Below, piece after piece: positions 53,316 to 62,209 of a DNA stretch of 64,000 bases. The DNA is taken from assembly GCF_022835695.1 (NCBI RefSeq), contig NZ_BQUV01000004.1:372001-436000 (forward strand), given 5' to 3'. The position numbers and the translations under genes were made by a program. Numbering within the stretch: position 1 is the first letter of the stretch; every line of letters starts with the position of its first letter. The DNA comes from Bradyrhizobium sp. Ce-3 (lineage in GTDB: Bacteria > Pseudomonadota > Alphaproteobacteria > Rhizobiales > Xanthobacteraceae). The notes beneath the pieces are model-generated. The model saw only the letters and a list, made by a program, of their open reading frames with translations, was not told the DNA's origin and ran no database searches.

Positions 53316-53729
53316 ATGAACAAGCATGCCAGCAAAACCGGCGTCCCGCTGTCGGCGGGCGTAGATTCGCGCGTGATCGAAACGCTGCTGACCCGCAATC
53401 TCCCCGAGGTTTTCGGCGAAGCCGATCCGGTGCGCCGACGGGCCGCCATCGACGAGCTCTACACCGCGGATTGCGTGGTCTACGCGCCGCCGGGCATTGT
53501 CGTGGGCCACGATGCGCTCGACAGGTTCGCTGGCGATCTCCGCGCCACGCATCCGCACTTCGTTTACACGCCGCATGGCGCGCCGCAGGCGCTGCATCAT
53601 TCGGGACGCCTGGCATGGGGCTCCGGGCCGCAAGGCGAGACGCCCGCCTACACCGGCGTCGATTTCATCATCGCGCGCGACGGCAAGATTGCGGCGCTTT
53701 ACGTATACCTGGATCCGCGGCCCGCGTGA
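53316..53729 (+). CDS. SnoaL/NTF2-like fold protein
   Basis: 137 residues from the ATG at 53316 with GGAGA six bases upstream. RVIETLLTRNLPEVFGEADP, AAIDELYTADCVVYAPPG and the FIIARDGKIAALYVYLD end show the SnoaL-like fold. Ligand or activity not evident. Divergent from the protease gene across a 229-bp region in which I see no recognised operator. Confidence 0.76.
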   Translation: MNKHASKTGVPLSAGVDSRVIETLLTRNLPEVFGEADPVRRRAAIDELYTADCVVYAPPGIVVGHDALDRFAGDLRATHPHFVYTPHGAPQALHHSGRLAWGSGPQGETPAYTGVDFIIARDGKIAALYVYLDPRPA

Positions 53730-53966
53730 GCGGCGAAGGACCTGCGGTACGAGGTGGCGGACGTCATGCGACGGCACAACCAGCCGGGGCTTGCGAGCCG
53801 GCATGCGCGCAGGACATCCGCCTGAGCGACTGCTCATCCGTTGACGGCGCCCCGGATCTGTGGCGCGCAACGGCCCTCGCCTTCGCGCGGCGCGCCCGGA
53901 GGCGCCGCCGCGCGAGAGAGACGACTGTGTCAGATCGATCTGCGCGGATCCTGAACGTCCGCCCTG

Positions 53967-54302
53967 CTAGCCACCGGGCGGCGTGTAGGCGGCCTTGAGC
54001 TTGGTCGCGTGCTGACGCACCACCTTGATCTCGTCCTGGGTGAAGAGCCGCACCAGCCGCACATTCTGCATGGCGCCGGCCGCCACGACCACGCCGCTGA
54101 TCGCCGGCGCGAAGCTCGGATCCTGCACGTCGAAGATCACCATCACGCCGGGGCCATCGGCCGAGGTGCTGTACATCGAAATCAACTTGCCGCCGGCCGC
54201 CTCGATCAACTTCCTCGCCGCCTCGTAGCGGTTGGTCGACGGGTTTTCCATGATGTTGTTGAGGGAACGCGGGGTGTATTCACCAGAGAAGCAGAAATGC
54301 AT
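53967..54302 (-). CDS. GYD domain protein
   Basis: 111 residues from the ATG at 54302 with GGAG eight bases upstream. MHFCFSGEYTPRSLNNIMEN and YEAARKLIEAAGGKLISMY, followed by GVMVIFDVQDPSFAPAISG, match GYD-domain proteins, a small ferredoxin-like-fold group. Function unknown. Confidence 0.82.
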   Translation of the reverse strand: MHFCFSGEYTPRSLNNIMENPSTNRYEAARKLIEAAGGKLISMYSTSADGPGVMVIFDVQDPSFAPAISGVVVAAGAMQNVRLVRLFTQDEIKVVRQHATKLKAAYTPPGG

Positions 54303-54692
54303 GGCAATCGCTCCGTTTGGCTGGAATGAAAACGACATTCACCCGGGCGCCGGGCCCAGGCAGAAGATTTCGTACTGAAATGAGGAAGAAGCGGCCTGCC
54401 GATGGCCAGTCTCGCTGCCGCGCATTCTCCGGAATTCGGCGTGACCGGTGGCAGCTCGCGGCGCAATCTACACCAACCGCCCGGCAAATGAAATCGCGTT
54501 CCCTGTGCCGTCACGAAAATCGAACCATGATCGACGCGGCGCTGTAGGGCAGTGCGCCTGACACACGCGCGAGCATGGTGTGCCCACGACAGCCCGAAGC
54601 GGATCTCGGCCGCGGCTTTGCCTCGCATCATGCGGCCGGCACAACGCCTTGCAAACAAGGGCAATCTGCCGCAGTGTCCGGCGCCTGCCATC
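54303..54692. other. Non-coding interval between the GYD and aldo/keto reductase genes
   Basis: About 390 bases with no convincing gene: short frames lack ribosome-binding sites and family motifs. It must contain the promoters of both divergent genes. The right part is unusually rich in CG dinucleotides until the 12-bp tandem repeat starts at 54693. Confidence 0.55.
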
Positions 54693-54750
54693 AAGAACAA
54701 GCGCAAGAACAAGCGCAAGAACAAGTACAAGAACAAGCGAAAGAACAAAC
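54693..54750 (+). repeat. 12-bp tandem repeat (AAGAACAAGCGC)n directly before a start codon
   Basis: Four full units at 54693, 54705, 54717 and 54729 (AAGAACAAGCGC twice, then AAGAACAAGTAC and AAGAACAAGCGA) plus a partial AAGAACAAAC end one base before the aldo/keto reductase ATG. The strand is A-rich in a GC-rich genome. The repeat occupies the ribosome-binding region. Confidence 0.92.
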
Positions 54751-55701
54751 ATGAAGCATCGCGCACTCGGCCGCTCCGGCCTCACCGTTCCTCCCCTGTG
54801 CTTCGGCTGCAACGTGTTCGGCTGGACCGTGGACGAGGCCTCGTCATTCCGCTTGCTCGACATCGTGCTCGATCAGGGGCTGACGTTCCTGGACACGGCC
54901 GACGTCTATTCGCGCTGGGTGCCGGGCCATCAGGGCGGCGAGTCTGAGACCATCATCGGCAAATGGATGAAGGCGCGCGGCAACCGCAGCCGCATCATCC
55001 TCGCCACCAAGGTCGGCATGGACATGGGGGGCAGCAATGTCGGGCTGAAGCCGGACTACATCGCGCGCGCCGTCGAGGACTCGCTGCGCCGGCTGCAGAC
55101 CGATCACATCGATCTCTACCAGTCGCACAAGGACGACGAGACGACGCCGCAGGAAGAGACGCTCGCGGCCTATGACAGACTGATCAAGGCCGGCAAGGTC
55201 AGGGCGATCGGCGCCTCGAACTTCTCCGCCGAGCGGCTGAAGAGCGCGCTGGATATTTCCAAGGCCAACGGGCTACCGCGCTACGAGAGCATGCAGCCCG
55301 AATACAGCCTGGCGGAGCGGTCGAGCTATGAGGGCGCGCTGCAACGCGTCTGTGTCGAGAATGACGTCGGCGTGATCACGTTCTTCTCGCTCGCCGCGGG
55401 CTTCCTGACCGGCAAATATCGCTCGGAGAGCGACTTCGCCAAGAGCCCGCGCGGGACGCGGAGCATTCCGAAATACATGAACCCGCGCGGCATGCGGATA
55501 CTGGCCGGCCTCGACGAGGTCGCCGCAGAGACCCGCGCCGAGCCGGCCGCAGTGGCACTCGCCTGGCTGATGGCAAAGCCCGGCGTCACCGCACCGATCG
55601 CCAGCGCCACCAAGCCGGAGCAGGTCGCAACGCTGGTTGCGGCGGCGAAGCTGGAGCTGAGCAAGAGCCAAATTGAACGGCTGGACACGGCGAGCGCGTG
55701 A
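54751..55701 (+). CDS. Aldo/keto reductase
   Basis: 316 residues. Catalytic tetrad: Asp and Tyr in FLDTADVYSRW, Lys in IILATKVGMD and His in LYQSHKDDE. The NADPH-binding end has APIASATKPEQV. YEGALQRVCVENDVGVITFFSLAAGFLTGKY-type sequence is that of the YhdN/AKR11-12 branch. The ATG at 54751 abuts a 12-bp tandem repeat and has no normal Shine-Dalgarno; the frame stays open upstream through the repeat, so the true start is less certain than usual. Confidence 0.88.
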   Translation: MKHRALGRSGLTVPPLCFGCNVFGWTVDEASSFRLLDIVLDQGLTFLDTADVYSRWVPGHQGGESETIIGKWMKARGNRSRIILATKVGMDMGGSNVGLKPDYIARAVEDSLRRLQTDHIDLYQSHKDDETTPQEETLAAYDRLIKAGKVRAIGASNFSAERLKSALDISKANGLPRYESMQPEYSLAERSSYEGALQRVCVENDVGVITFFSLAAGFLTGKYRSESDFAKSPRGTRSIPKYMNPRGMRILAGLDEVAAETRAEPAAVALAWLMAKPGVTAPIASATKPEQVATLVAAAKLELSKSQIERLDTASA

Positions 55702-55716
55702 CGGGGCGATTCACTT

Positions 55717-55861
55717 CACCTCGCCCCGCGTGCGGGGAGAGGTGAACGCATCGTTAGACGCGTTCCGGGTGAGGGGGATTCTCCGCGAATGCAGCTATCG
55801 CCGCATCTGCGGCGACAGCCCCTCACCCCAACCCTCTCCCCGTAAGAACAGGGCGAGGGAG
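55717..55861. repeat. Intergenic repeat with CCTCGCCCCGC hairpins (family G)
   Basis: CACCTCGCCCCGCGTGCGGG and the following GAGAGGTG form a hairpin. CCCCTCACCCCAACCCTCTC later pairs loosely with GGGTGAGGGGGATTC. It fills the gap between the convergent aldo/keto reductase and htpX genes. Confidence 0.65.
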
Positions 55862-55905
55862 CACACCGCCTTGGCCGCTGCAATTCAGCCTGATCTCACC
55901 TCGCC

Positions 55906-56838
55906 CTAACCCCACGGCCCGCGCTGGCCCGAGGCACCGCCCCATGGGCTGCGCGGCGGATAGGCCGCGCCCGCCGGGCGCGGCGCGGTCTGGGTGCCGA
56001 GCTCGGCTGCGAGTTGCTGCAGCGCTGCGATGCGGTTCGCGGTCGAGGGGTGGGTCGCGAACAGATTGTCGACGCCGTGGCCCGACAGCGGGTTGACGAT
56101 GAACATGTGCGCGGTGGCCGGATTGCGCTCCGCCTCCATGTTCGGCACTTGATGCGCGGCGTTCTCAATCTTCGCGAGCGCCGACGCCAGCCACATCGGC
56201 TGGCCGACGATGCGCGCACCATAATTGTCGGCGGCATATTCGCGGGTGCGACTGATCGCCATCTGCACCAGCATCGCACCGAGCGGCGCCAGGATCATCA
56301 TCGCAATCGAGCCGATGATGCCCGGGCCGTTATTGTTGCGGTTGCCGCCGAAGAACATGCCGAACTGCGCCAGCATCGAGATCGCACCGGCGATCGTCGC
56401 GGTGATCGTCATGGTCAGCGTGTCGTGATGCTTGATATGCGCGAGCTCGTGCGCGATCACGCCGGAGAGCTCCTCGCGGCTGAGCTGCTGCATCAATCCG
56501 GTGGTGACGGCAACCGCCGCATTCTCCGGGTTGCGGCCGGTCGCGAATGCATTGGGCTGCGCCTCGTCCATCACGAACACGCGCGGCATCGGCAAGCTCG
56601 CGCGCTGCGCCAGCTCGGCGACGAGATTGTAGAGATCCGGCGCCGAACGCGCGTCGACTTGATGGGCGCCGTACATCGACAGCACCATGCGATCGGAATT
56701 CCAGTAGGTGAACAGATTGGTCGCCGCCGCGACGATCAGCGCGATCACGGCGCCGGTGCCGCCGCCGATCAGATAGCCGACGCCCATGAACAGGGCAGTG
56801 AGGCCGGCAAGCAGGAGCGCGGTGCGGAAATAGTTCAT
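55906..56838 (-). CDS. htpX: Protease HtpX
   Basis: 310 residues from the ATG at 56838 (GAGGGAA upstream). Two N-terminal helices, zinc motif AHELAHIKH, two further helices ([18 protein letters not shown] and [18 protein letters not shown]) and the third ligand in [13 protein letters not shown]. HtpX is the inner-membrane quality-control metalloprotease. [14 protein letters not shown] and [12 protein letters not shown] are family blocks. The C-terminal tail is Pro/Gly-rich and ends GQRGPWG, like the tail of the M48 protease at 16.5 kb. Confidence 0.94.
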   Translation of the reverse strand: MNYFRTALLLAGLTALFMGVGYLIGGGTGAVIALIVAAATNLFTYWNSDRMVLSMYGAHQVDARSAPDLYNLVAELAQRASLPMPRVFVMDEAQPNAFATGRNPENAAVAVTTGLMQQLSREELSGVIAHELAHIKHHDTLTMTITATIAGAISMLAQFGMFFGGNRNNNGPGIIGSIAMMILAPLGAMLVQMAISRTREYAADNYGARIVGQPMWLASALAKIENAAHQVPNMEAERNPATAHMFIVNPLSGHGVDNLFATHPSTANRIAALQQLAAELGTQTAPRPAGAAYPPRSPWGGASGQRGPWG

Positions 56839-56978
56839 CGTTGTTCCCTCACGGCGAGCGGAATGCTGCCACAACTGACGCCGCTGAGGTAGGGATTTTG
56901 CGGCTGAAGCCGCAAGAGGAACCAGTGCGTCGCAGCGACGCGGCGGGGATTAACGATTGGTCATGTGCGGCGCGATCC

Positions 56979-57081
56979 GTAGCCCGGATGAAGCGCAGCG
57001 TAATCCGGGACTATCTCACCGCGGACAGACTGCCCCGGATTGCGCTGCGCTTCATCCGGGCTACGAATCCATCCGGGCTAC
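56979..57081. repeat. Palindromic repeat, family A, with an extra half-end
   Basis: GTAGCCCGGATGAAGCGCAG to GCGCTTCATCCGGGCTAC (56979-57064), followed by a second ATCCATCCGGGCTAC at 57067-57081, a partial duplication of the right end. Confidence 0.88.
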
Positions 57082-57092
57082 GAGCTTGCGAA

Positions 57093-58745
57093 TTACTCCG
57101 CCGGTTCCTGCGCGATCGCCGCCTCTTCCTCGCGCAGCGCGACCCGCAGCATGCGGGCGAGCTGGGCGCGGCTGTAGGGCTTGGCCAGGAACAGGATGCC
57201 CTGCTCGAGCTTGCCATCCTGATCGATGGCGTCATCGGTGTAGCCCGACGTGAACAGCACGCGCAGGCCGGGCCGGCGCTTCAGCGCCTCGGTCGCAAGG
57301 TCGCGTCCGTTCATCGCGCCAGGCATGATGACGTCGGTGAACAGGAGATCGACCGGCGTACCGCTGTCGAGCACGGCGAGCGCCTCGGCGCCGTTGTTGG
57401 CCGAGCGCGTCGTGTAGCCGAGGCTCTCGATCTGGGTCAGAACGTAAGAGCGCACCAGCTTGTCGTCCTCGACCACCAGAACGATTTCCTGCGTGCCGCG
57501 CACGTCCGGCTGCCGCCGGCCCGGCGCCGCGGCCGGCGAGACCACCGCGGCGCGCGGCAGGTAGAGCACCACCCTGGTGCCGCGGCCGACCTCGCTCTCG
57601 AGCGCGATGTGGCCGTCGGATTGCTTGACGAAGCCGTAGACCATGGAAAGCCCGAGGCCGGTGCCCTTGCCGACATCCTTGGTGGTGAAGAACGGCTCGA
57701 ACACCTTGGCCAGATCGCGCTCCGCGATGCCCTGGCCGTTGTCGATCAACGCGATCGCGACATAGTCGCCGGCGGCGAGCCCGTCATGGCCATGCACGTC
57801 GGATGGCCTGAGCTCGGCGGTGCGGGTCTCGATCCGGAGCCGGCCGCCCTTCGGCATCGCATCGCGCGCATTCAGCGCCAGGTTGATGATCGCGGTGACG
57901 AGCTGGTTGGAATCGACCAGCGCGCGCGGCAGATCGGGCATCGGGCGGAAATCGATATCGACATGGTCGCCGATGGTCGGCCGCAGCAGCTCGATGGTGT
58001 CGACCATCAGCGCGTTGATGTCGACATCGCTCGGCTGCAGCGGCTGCTTGCGCGCGAACGCGAGCAGATGCCGCGTCAGCGACGCGCCGCGCTCGGCGGC
58101 GTCGCGGATCAGCGAGGTGATCTCGGTGAGCTGGCGGTTGTGGGTGACCGCCTCGGCCAGGATGTCGATGGTGCCGGTGATGACGGTGAGGATGTTGTTG
58201 AAGTCGTGCGCGATGCCACCGGTGAGCTGGCCGACCGCTTCCATCTTCTGCGCCTGGCGGATCTTGCTCTCATTGGCCTCGGCCTCGCGGAAGCGCTCGA
58301 GCAGGAATTCGGAGCGCTGGCGCTGCCGTCCCTCCTCGGCGAGCGCCACGTGTGCCTCGCGCAACTGCTGTTCGGTCGGGATCGCCAGGATCTTCGGGAT
58401 CAGCGGCCAGAGCAGCACCGCGGTGAAGATCGAGGCGATCGCGGTCAGCGCCTTGAGCAGGCCTTCGAGGCCGTAGATCGGCACCCACAGCGTGTAGATC
58501 GAGAACACATGGGTGAGGCCGCAGGCGAGGATGAAGGCGGCGAACGGCCACGCCATCCAGCCGAACTGGAAGTCGCGCCGCTTGGAGACGAGGATCGCCA
58601 GCGCAAACGGGATCGAGAAATACGAAGCGGCAATGATCGCGTCTGAAATCACGTGGAGCCAGATCAGCTCGGGCTCCCACAACAGGCAGATGCCGTGTGG
58701 CGAAAACGTCGACGAATCCAAAAGACGCTCGAGAAAACTCCACAT
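57093..58745 (-). CDS. Hybrid histidine kinase with ETR1-like ethylene-binding membrane domain
   Basis: 550 residues from the ATG at 58745, preceded by GGAGGGAC. Residues 28-120 hold three membrane helices with [16 protein letters not shown] and [15 protein letters not shown]. Asp35, Tyr42, Ile45, Pro46, Ile72, Cys75 and His79 match, with a constant offset of ten, the ETR1 residues Asp25, Tyr32, Ile35, Pro36, Ile62, Cys65 and His69 that bind copper and ethylene. Then come a coiled linker, HisKA ([10 protein letters not shown], His180), HATPase ([20 protein letters not shown]) and a receiver domain with Asp471 ([10 protein letters not shown]). There is no GAF domain. Ligand binding is inferred. 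Confidence 0.9.
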   Translation of the reverse strand: MWSFLERLLDSSTFSPHGICLLWEPELIWLHVISDAIIAASYFSIPFALAILVSKRRDFQFGWMAWPFAAFILACGLTHVFSIYTLWVPIYGLEGLLKALTAIASIFTAVLLWPLIPKILAIPTEQQLREAHVALAEEGRQRQRSEFLLERFREAEANESKIRQAQKMEAVGQLTGGIAHDFNNILTVITGTIDILAEAVTHNRQLTEITSLIRDAAERGASLTRHLLAFARKQPLQPSDVDINALMVDTIELLRPTIGDHVDIDFRPMPDLPRALVDSNQLVTAIINLALNARDAMPKGGRLRIETRTAELRPSDVHGHDGLAAGDYVAIALIDNGQGIAERDLAKVFEPFFTTKDVGKGTGLGLSMVYGFVKQSDGHIALESEVGRGTRVVLYLPRAAVVSPAAAPGRRQPDVRGTQEIVLVVEDDKLVRSYVLTQIESLGYTTRSANNGAEALAVLDSGTPVDLLFTDVIMPGAMNGRDLATEALKRRPGLRVLFTSGYTDDAIDQDGKLEQGILFLAKPYSRAQLARMLRVALREEEAAIAQEPAE

Positions 58746-58931
58746 GGGTCCCTCCGGGCGTGATCGATCCGCCGACACCCCTGCCCGCGAATCACTTGGC
58801 CGATCATAGCGGCGGTGGCTCGACCTGCCTCAGCCCAATTGGTCTAAAGCCGGGCACCCCCGTTGTTGCCCGGTGTCGCCCTGGTGTATGCAGGATGGGC
58901 CTTGTTCTCCCCCTTCCAGCCGGTGACATCG

Positions 58932-60287
58932 ATGCCAGCTTCTCTGCTCCGCGCCCCGATCATGATCGCAACGATCGCAGGCGCGCTGGCGCTCTCCCCG
59001 CTGGCCTCCTCCCTCGCCTTGGCGCAGCAGCCGCTGCCCAATCCCGCAGGCGCTGCCCCGGTCCGGGCGCGCCCGGCCGCGGTGGCGTCGCCGCGGGCTG
59101 CGTCCTGCCACAACGGCCAGAGTTTCGATCGCTTCCTCGCCGAGCTGAAGCAGAAGGCGGTCGCCGCCGGCGTCTCGCAGCGCACGATCGCGGAGGCCGC
59201 GCCGTACCTCGTCTACGACCAGGGCATCGTCAACCGCGACCGCGGCCAGCGCGTGTTCGGGCAGATCTTCACCCAGTTCGCCGGCCGCATGGCCGCGAAC
59301 TATCGGATGCAGCAGGGCCAGCAATACATCCGGACCTACGCGGCCGCGTTCGCGCGCGCCGAGAAGGAATATGGCGTGCCGCCGGCGGTGATCGCCGCGT
59401 TTTGGGGACTGGAGAGCGATTTCGGCGTCCAGATGGGCAATCTGCCGACGCTGAAATCGCTGGTGTCGCTGGCCTATGACTGCCGCCGCTCCGAGATGTT
59501 CCAGGGCGAGACCATCGCCGCGCTGAAGATCATCGAGCGTGGCGACCTCTCGCCCGACGAGATGATCGGCTCATGGGCCGGCGAGCTCGGCCAGACGCAA
59601 TTCCTGCCGACGCACTATTTCAACTATGCCGTCGACTATGACGGCGACGGCCATCGCAATCTCCTGCAGAGCGGGCCCGACGTGATCGGCTCGACCGCGA
59701 ACTACATCGCAAACGGATTGAAGTGGCGGCGCGGCGAGCCGTGGCTGCAGGAGGTGCGCGTGCCGCAGGCTACGAATTTTCCGTGGGACCAGGCCGACCT
59801 CACCATCAAGCTGCCGCGCGCGAAATGGGCGTCGCTCGGCGTCACCTCGACCGACGGCAAGCCGCTCGCCAATGACGAGATGCCAGCCTCGCTGCTGCTG
59901 CCGATGGGCCGGATGGGTCCGGCGTTCCTCGCCTACCCGAACTTCGCCGCCTACACCGAGTGGAATAACTCGCTGATCTATTCGACCACCGCCGGCTATC
60001 TCGCCGGCCGCATCGCGGGCGCGCCGCCGATGCAGCGGCCGCACGCGCCGGTCGCACAGCTGCCGTTCAACGAGATCAAGGAGCTGCAATCGCTGCTGGC
60101 GCGCGCCGGCTACGATGTCGGCAAGATCGACGGCGTGCTCGGCCAGGCCAGCCGCAGCGCGATCAAGGCGATGCAGATGAAGTACGGCCTGCCGGCGGAT
60201 TCCTGGCCGACCGCCGAGCTCCTGGCGCGGATGCGCGGCGGCGGCCGCACGCAGCCGGCCGCGGACGCGGCCGTGCCGGCGCGGTAG
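58932..60287 (+). CDS. Lytic murein transglycosylase (MltB-type) with peptidoglycan-binding domain
   Basis: 451 residues from the ATG at 58932; TTG 58863 and ATG 58962 are alternatives. Signal peptide to LALAQ. The SLT domain has catalytic Glu in AAFWGLESDFGVQMG, with ELGQTQFLPTHY and VDYDGDGHRNLLQS. A PG_binding_1 domain (about 375-430: IKELQSLLARAGYDVGKIDG) ends the protein. It cleaves glycan strands to 1,6-anhydro-muropeptides. It is divergent from the ethylene-receptor-like kinase. Confidence 0.93.
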   Translation: MPASLLRAPIMIATIAGALALSPLASSLALAQQPLPNPAGAAPVRARPAAVASPRAASCHNGQSFDRFLAELKQKAVAAGVSQRTIAEAAPYLVYDQGIVNRDRGQRVFGQIFTQFAGRMAANYRMQQGQQYIRTYAAAFARAEKEYGVPPAVIAAFWGLESDFGVQMGNLPTLKSLVSLAYDCRRSEMFQGETIAALKIIERGDLSPDEMIGSWAGELGQTQFLPTHYFNYAVDYDGDGHRNLLQSGPDVIGSTANYIANGLKWRRGEPWLQEVRVPQATNFPWDQADLTIKLPRAKWASLGVTSTDGKPLANDEMPASLLLPMGRMGPAFLAYPNFAAYTEWNNSLIYSTTAGYLAGRIAGAPPMQRPHAPVAQLPFNEIKELQSLLARAGYDVGKIDGVLGQASRSAIKAMQMKYGLPADSWPTAELLARMRGGGRTQPAADAAVPAR

Positions 60288-60306
60288 TCTCTCCTGCTCA
60301 TTTTCC

Positions 60307-60391
60307 GTAGCCCGGATGGAGCGCAGCGAAATCCGGGATGATCCCTCCGCGGATGCAGGCCCCGGATTGCGCTGCGCTCCATCCGGGCTAC
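60307..60391. repeat. Palindromic repeat, family A
   Basis: GTAGCCCGGATGGAGCGCAG to GCTGCGCTCCATCCGGGCTAC, 13 bp before a family E element. Both fill the 363-bp gap before the DUF1993 gene. Confidence 0.9.
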
Positions 60392-60403
60392 GCAGGCTCT
60401 GCC

Positions 60404-60512
60404 CGTCATCCAGAGGTGCGAGCGGAGCGAGCCTCGTAGGATGCACGGCCCGGCCGGTGGCCGATTCATCCTTCGAGGCTCGCCAAAGAGGCTCGCACCT
60501 CAGGGATGACGG
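60404..60512. repeat. Palindromic repeat, family E
   Basis: CGTCATCCAGAGGTGCGAG to CTCGCACCTCAGGGATGACG, nearly complementary ends. A 23-bp internal stretch at 60441-60463 equals 7593-7615. Confidence 0.85.
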
Positions 60513-60650
60513 GACTGAGAGGGCGCGCGGCCGCGTGAAATATTTGACCAACTGTTACAGCTCCCCGCAGTTGTATTCTTCCCTTGGGGGCCCCACTTGC
60601 AGCATCGCCGTTCGGTAACATCCGGACTTCATCAGAACAGGGAGCATCAC

Positions 60651-61154
60651 ATGTCCTTTTATGACGCCGTCGTCCCCGCCTATTTGCAGATCCTCAACAG
60701 CCTGACCGGCGAGCTGACCAAGGCCGAGGCGCATTGCGAGGCGAAGAATATCGCGCCCGAGGTACTGCTGGGGTCGCGGCTCTATCCCGACATGCTGCCA
60801 CTGAGCAAACAGGTGCAGCTGGTCTGCGATCACGCCGCACGCGGCTGCGCGCGGCTGACCCATAGCGAGGTGCCCTCGACGCCCGACACCGAGAAGAGCA
60901 TCGGTGAACTGAAGCAGCGTCTGGCCAAGACGATCGACTATGTGAAGTCGTTCAAGCCGGCGCAGTTCGACGGCGCCGACGCCAAGGACGTCACCTTCCC
61001 GATCGGCGCCGAGCGCACCATGACCCTGAAGGGTCAGCAATTCGTCAGCGCGTTCTCGTTCCCGAATTTCTATTTCCATGCCGTCACCGCGCACGGCATC
61101 CTGCGCCACAACGGCGTCGAGGTCGGCAAGCGCGATTTCCTCGGCGTGAGCTGA
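60651..61154 (+). CDS. DUF1993 domain protein
   Basis: 167 residues from the ATG at 60651 (GGGAGC upstream). MSFYDAVVPAYLQILNSL, ARLYPDM-like LGSRLYPDMLPLSKQVQL and FPNFYFHAVTAHGILRHNGV are DUF1993 blocks, a DinB-like helical-bundle family; the helix-end His and Asp residues could bind a metal. Function unknown. Confidence 0.86.
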   Translation: MSFYDAVVPAYLQILNSLTGELTKAEAHCEAKNIAPEVLLGSRLYPDMLPLSKQVQLVCDHAARGCARLTHSEVPSTPDTEKSIGELKQRLAKTIDYVKSFKPAQFDGADAKDVTFPIGAERTMTLKGQQFVSAFSFPNFYFHAVTAHGILRHNGVEVGKRDFLGVS

Positions 61155-61261
61155 CGCGATATTCCCCGCAGCGGGATTTTCTGCTTCGGCGCGGCACGTC
61201 GCCTCGCGCGGGCAGCCGTGCTACTGCTCCCTGACAACAACAAGACGTCAGGGAGCACGCC

Positions 61262-62122
61262 ATGTCGACCACAACCCACGCACCGAAAGCCGTCGATCCG
61301 TCCGCCTCGCTGCATGCCGAAGCGCTGGGACTGGCGAAGAACCACGGCCGCCTCGCCGGCCGTCGCATCATCGTGGTCGGCGCGGGACAACGCACGACCG
61401 TGGATGAAGCGCCGCCGATCGGCAACGGCCGCGCCATGAGCGTGCTGTTTGCGCGCGAGGGCGCTTCGGTTGCCTGCCTCGACGTCAACAAGGAAGCCGC
61501 CGACGACACCGTCGCGCAGATCGCGAAGGAAGGCGGCAAGGCCTTCACCGACGTGGTCGATGTCTCCGACGTGGCGGCGATCGCTCCCGCGGTCGAACGC
61601 TGTGCGCAACAGCTCGGCGGGCTCGACGGGCTGGCGCTCAACGTCGGCATCTCCTCGGGCCTGTCGCTGCCCAGGATGACGGCAGAAGCCTGGGACCGTG
61701 ATTATGCCGTCAACGTCCGCAGCCACATGCTGTTCGCGCAGAAGGCGCTGGAGCTGATGGCGCCGGGCGGCGCGATCATCCTGATCTCATCGATGGCGAG
61801 CCAGCGCGCCGGCGGCCGCAACCCGGCCTATGAATCCTCCAAGGCGGCGCAGATCGCGCTGGGCCGGGCGATCGCCCGCGCCGGCGAGGACAAGGGCATT
61901 CGCTGCAACGTGATCGCACCGGGCTTCATGGATACGCCGATGGGCCGCGATGCCAGCCGCAGGCGGTCGGACCGCGCCCTGACAGTGCCTTTCGGCCGCC
62001 AGGGTACCGGCTGGGAGGTCGCCTATACTGCGCTGTTCCTGATTTCGAACGAATCCTCCTACGTCAACGCGCATACCTTGTTCCTCGATGCCGGCCACAT
62101 GGGCGGGATCGTGCGCGGCTAG
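61262..62122 (+). CDS. Short-chain dehydrogenase/reductase
   Basis: 286 residues. Rossmann motif IIVVGAGQRTTVDEAPPIGNGRA is interrupted by an insertion compared with the usual TGxxxGIG. DVNKEAADDT binds the cofactor. The catalytic Ser lies in LISSMAS and Tyr-Lys in PAYESSKAA (YxxxK). LDAGHMGG closes the chain. NAD(H)-dependent oxidoreductase of unknown substrate. CAGGGAG upstream supports the start. Confidence 0.9.
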   Translation: MSTTTHAPKAVDPSASLHAEALGLAKNHGRLAGRRIIVVGAGQRTTVDEAPPIGNGRAMSVLFAREGASVACLDVNKEAADDTVAQIAKEGGKAFTDVVDVSDVAAIAPAVERCAQQLGGLDGLALNVGISSGLSLPRMTAEAWDRDYAVNVRSHMLFAQKALELMAPGGAIILISSMASQRAGGRNPAYESSKAAQIALGRAIARAGEDKGIRCNVIAPGFMDTPMGRDASRRRSDRALTVPFGRQGTGWEVAYTALFLISNESSYVNAHTLFLDAGHMGGIVRG

Positions 62123-62209
62123 TCTGCAAACTGCGAATAGCCGGGGGCATTGCGCTCGTCGCCGCAATGCACAACTCTCCATTATCCGTCATTTCTGGAA
62201 CATTCTCAC

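Noticed and set aside
53730-53966. Possible small gene or repeat between the SnoaL and GYD genes
   Set aside because: Frames are open only because of GC bias, with no start site, motif or recognised repeat; I see nothing definite in this 237-bp gap.
54468-54863. Minus-strand frame with a Leu/Val hydrophobic run that looks like a membrane helix
   Set aside because: The hydrophobic run is the antisense of the 12-bp repeat; the frame overlaps the real reductase gene and matches no family.
54552-54947. Lysine/asparagine-rich small protein (KNKRKNKRKNK) reading through the 12-bp repeat
   Set aside because: The composition is generated by the repeat itself, there is no ribosome-binding site, and the frame overlaps the aldo/keto reductase gene.
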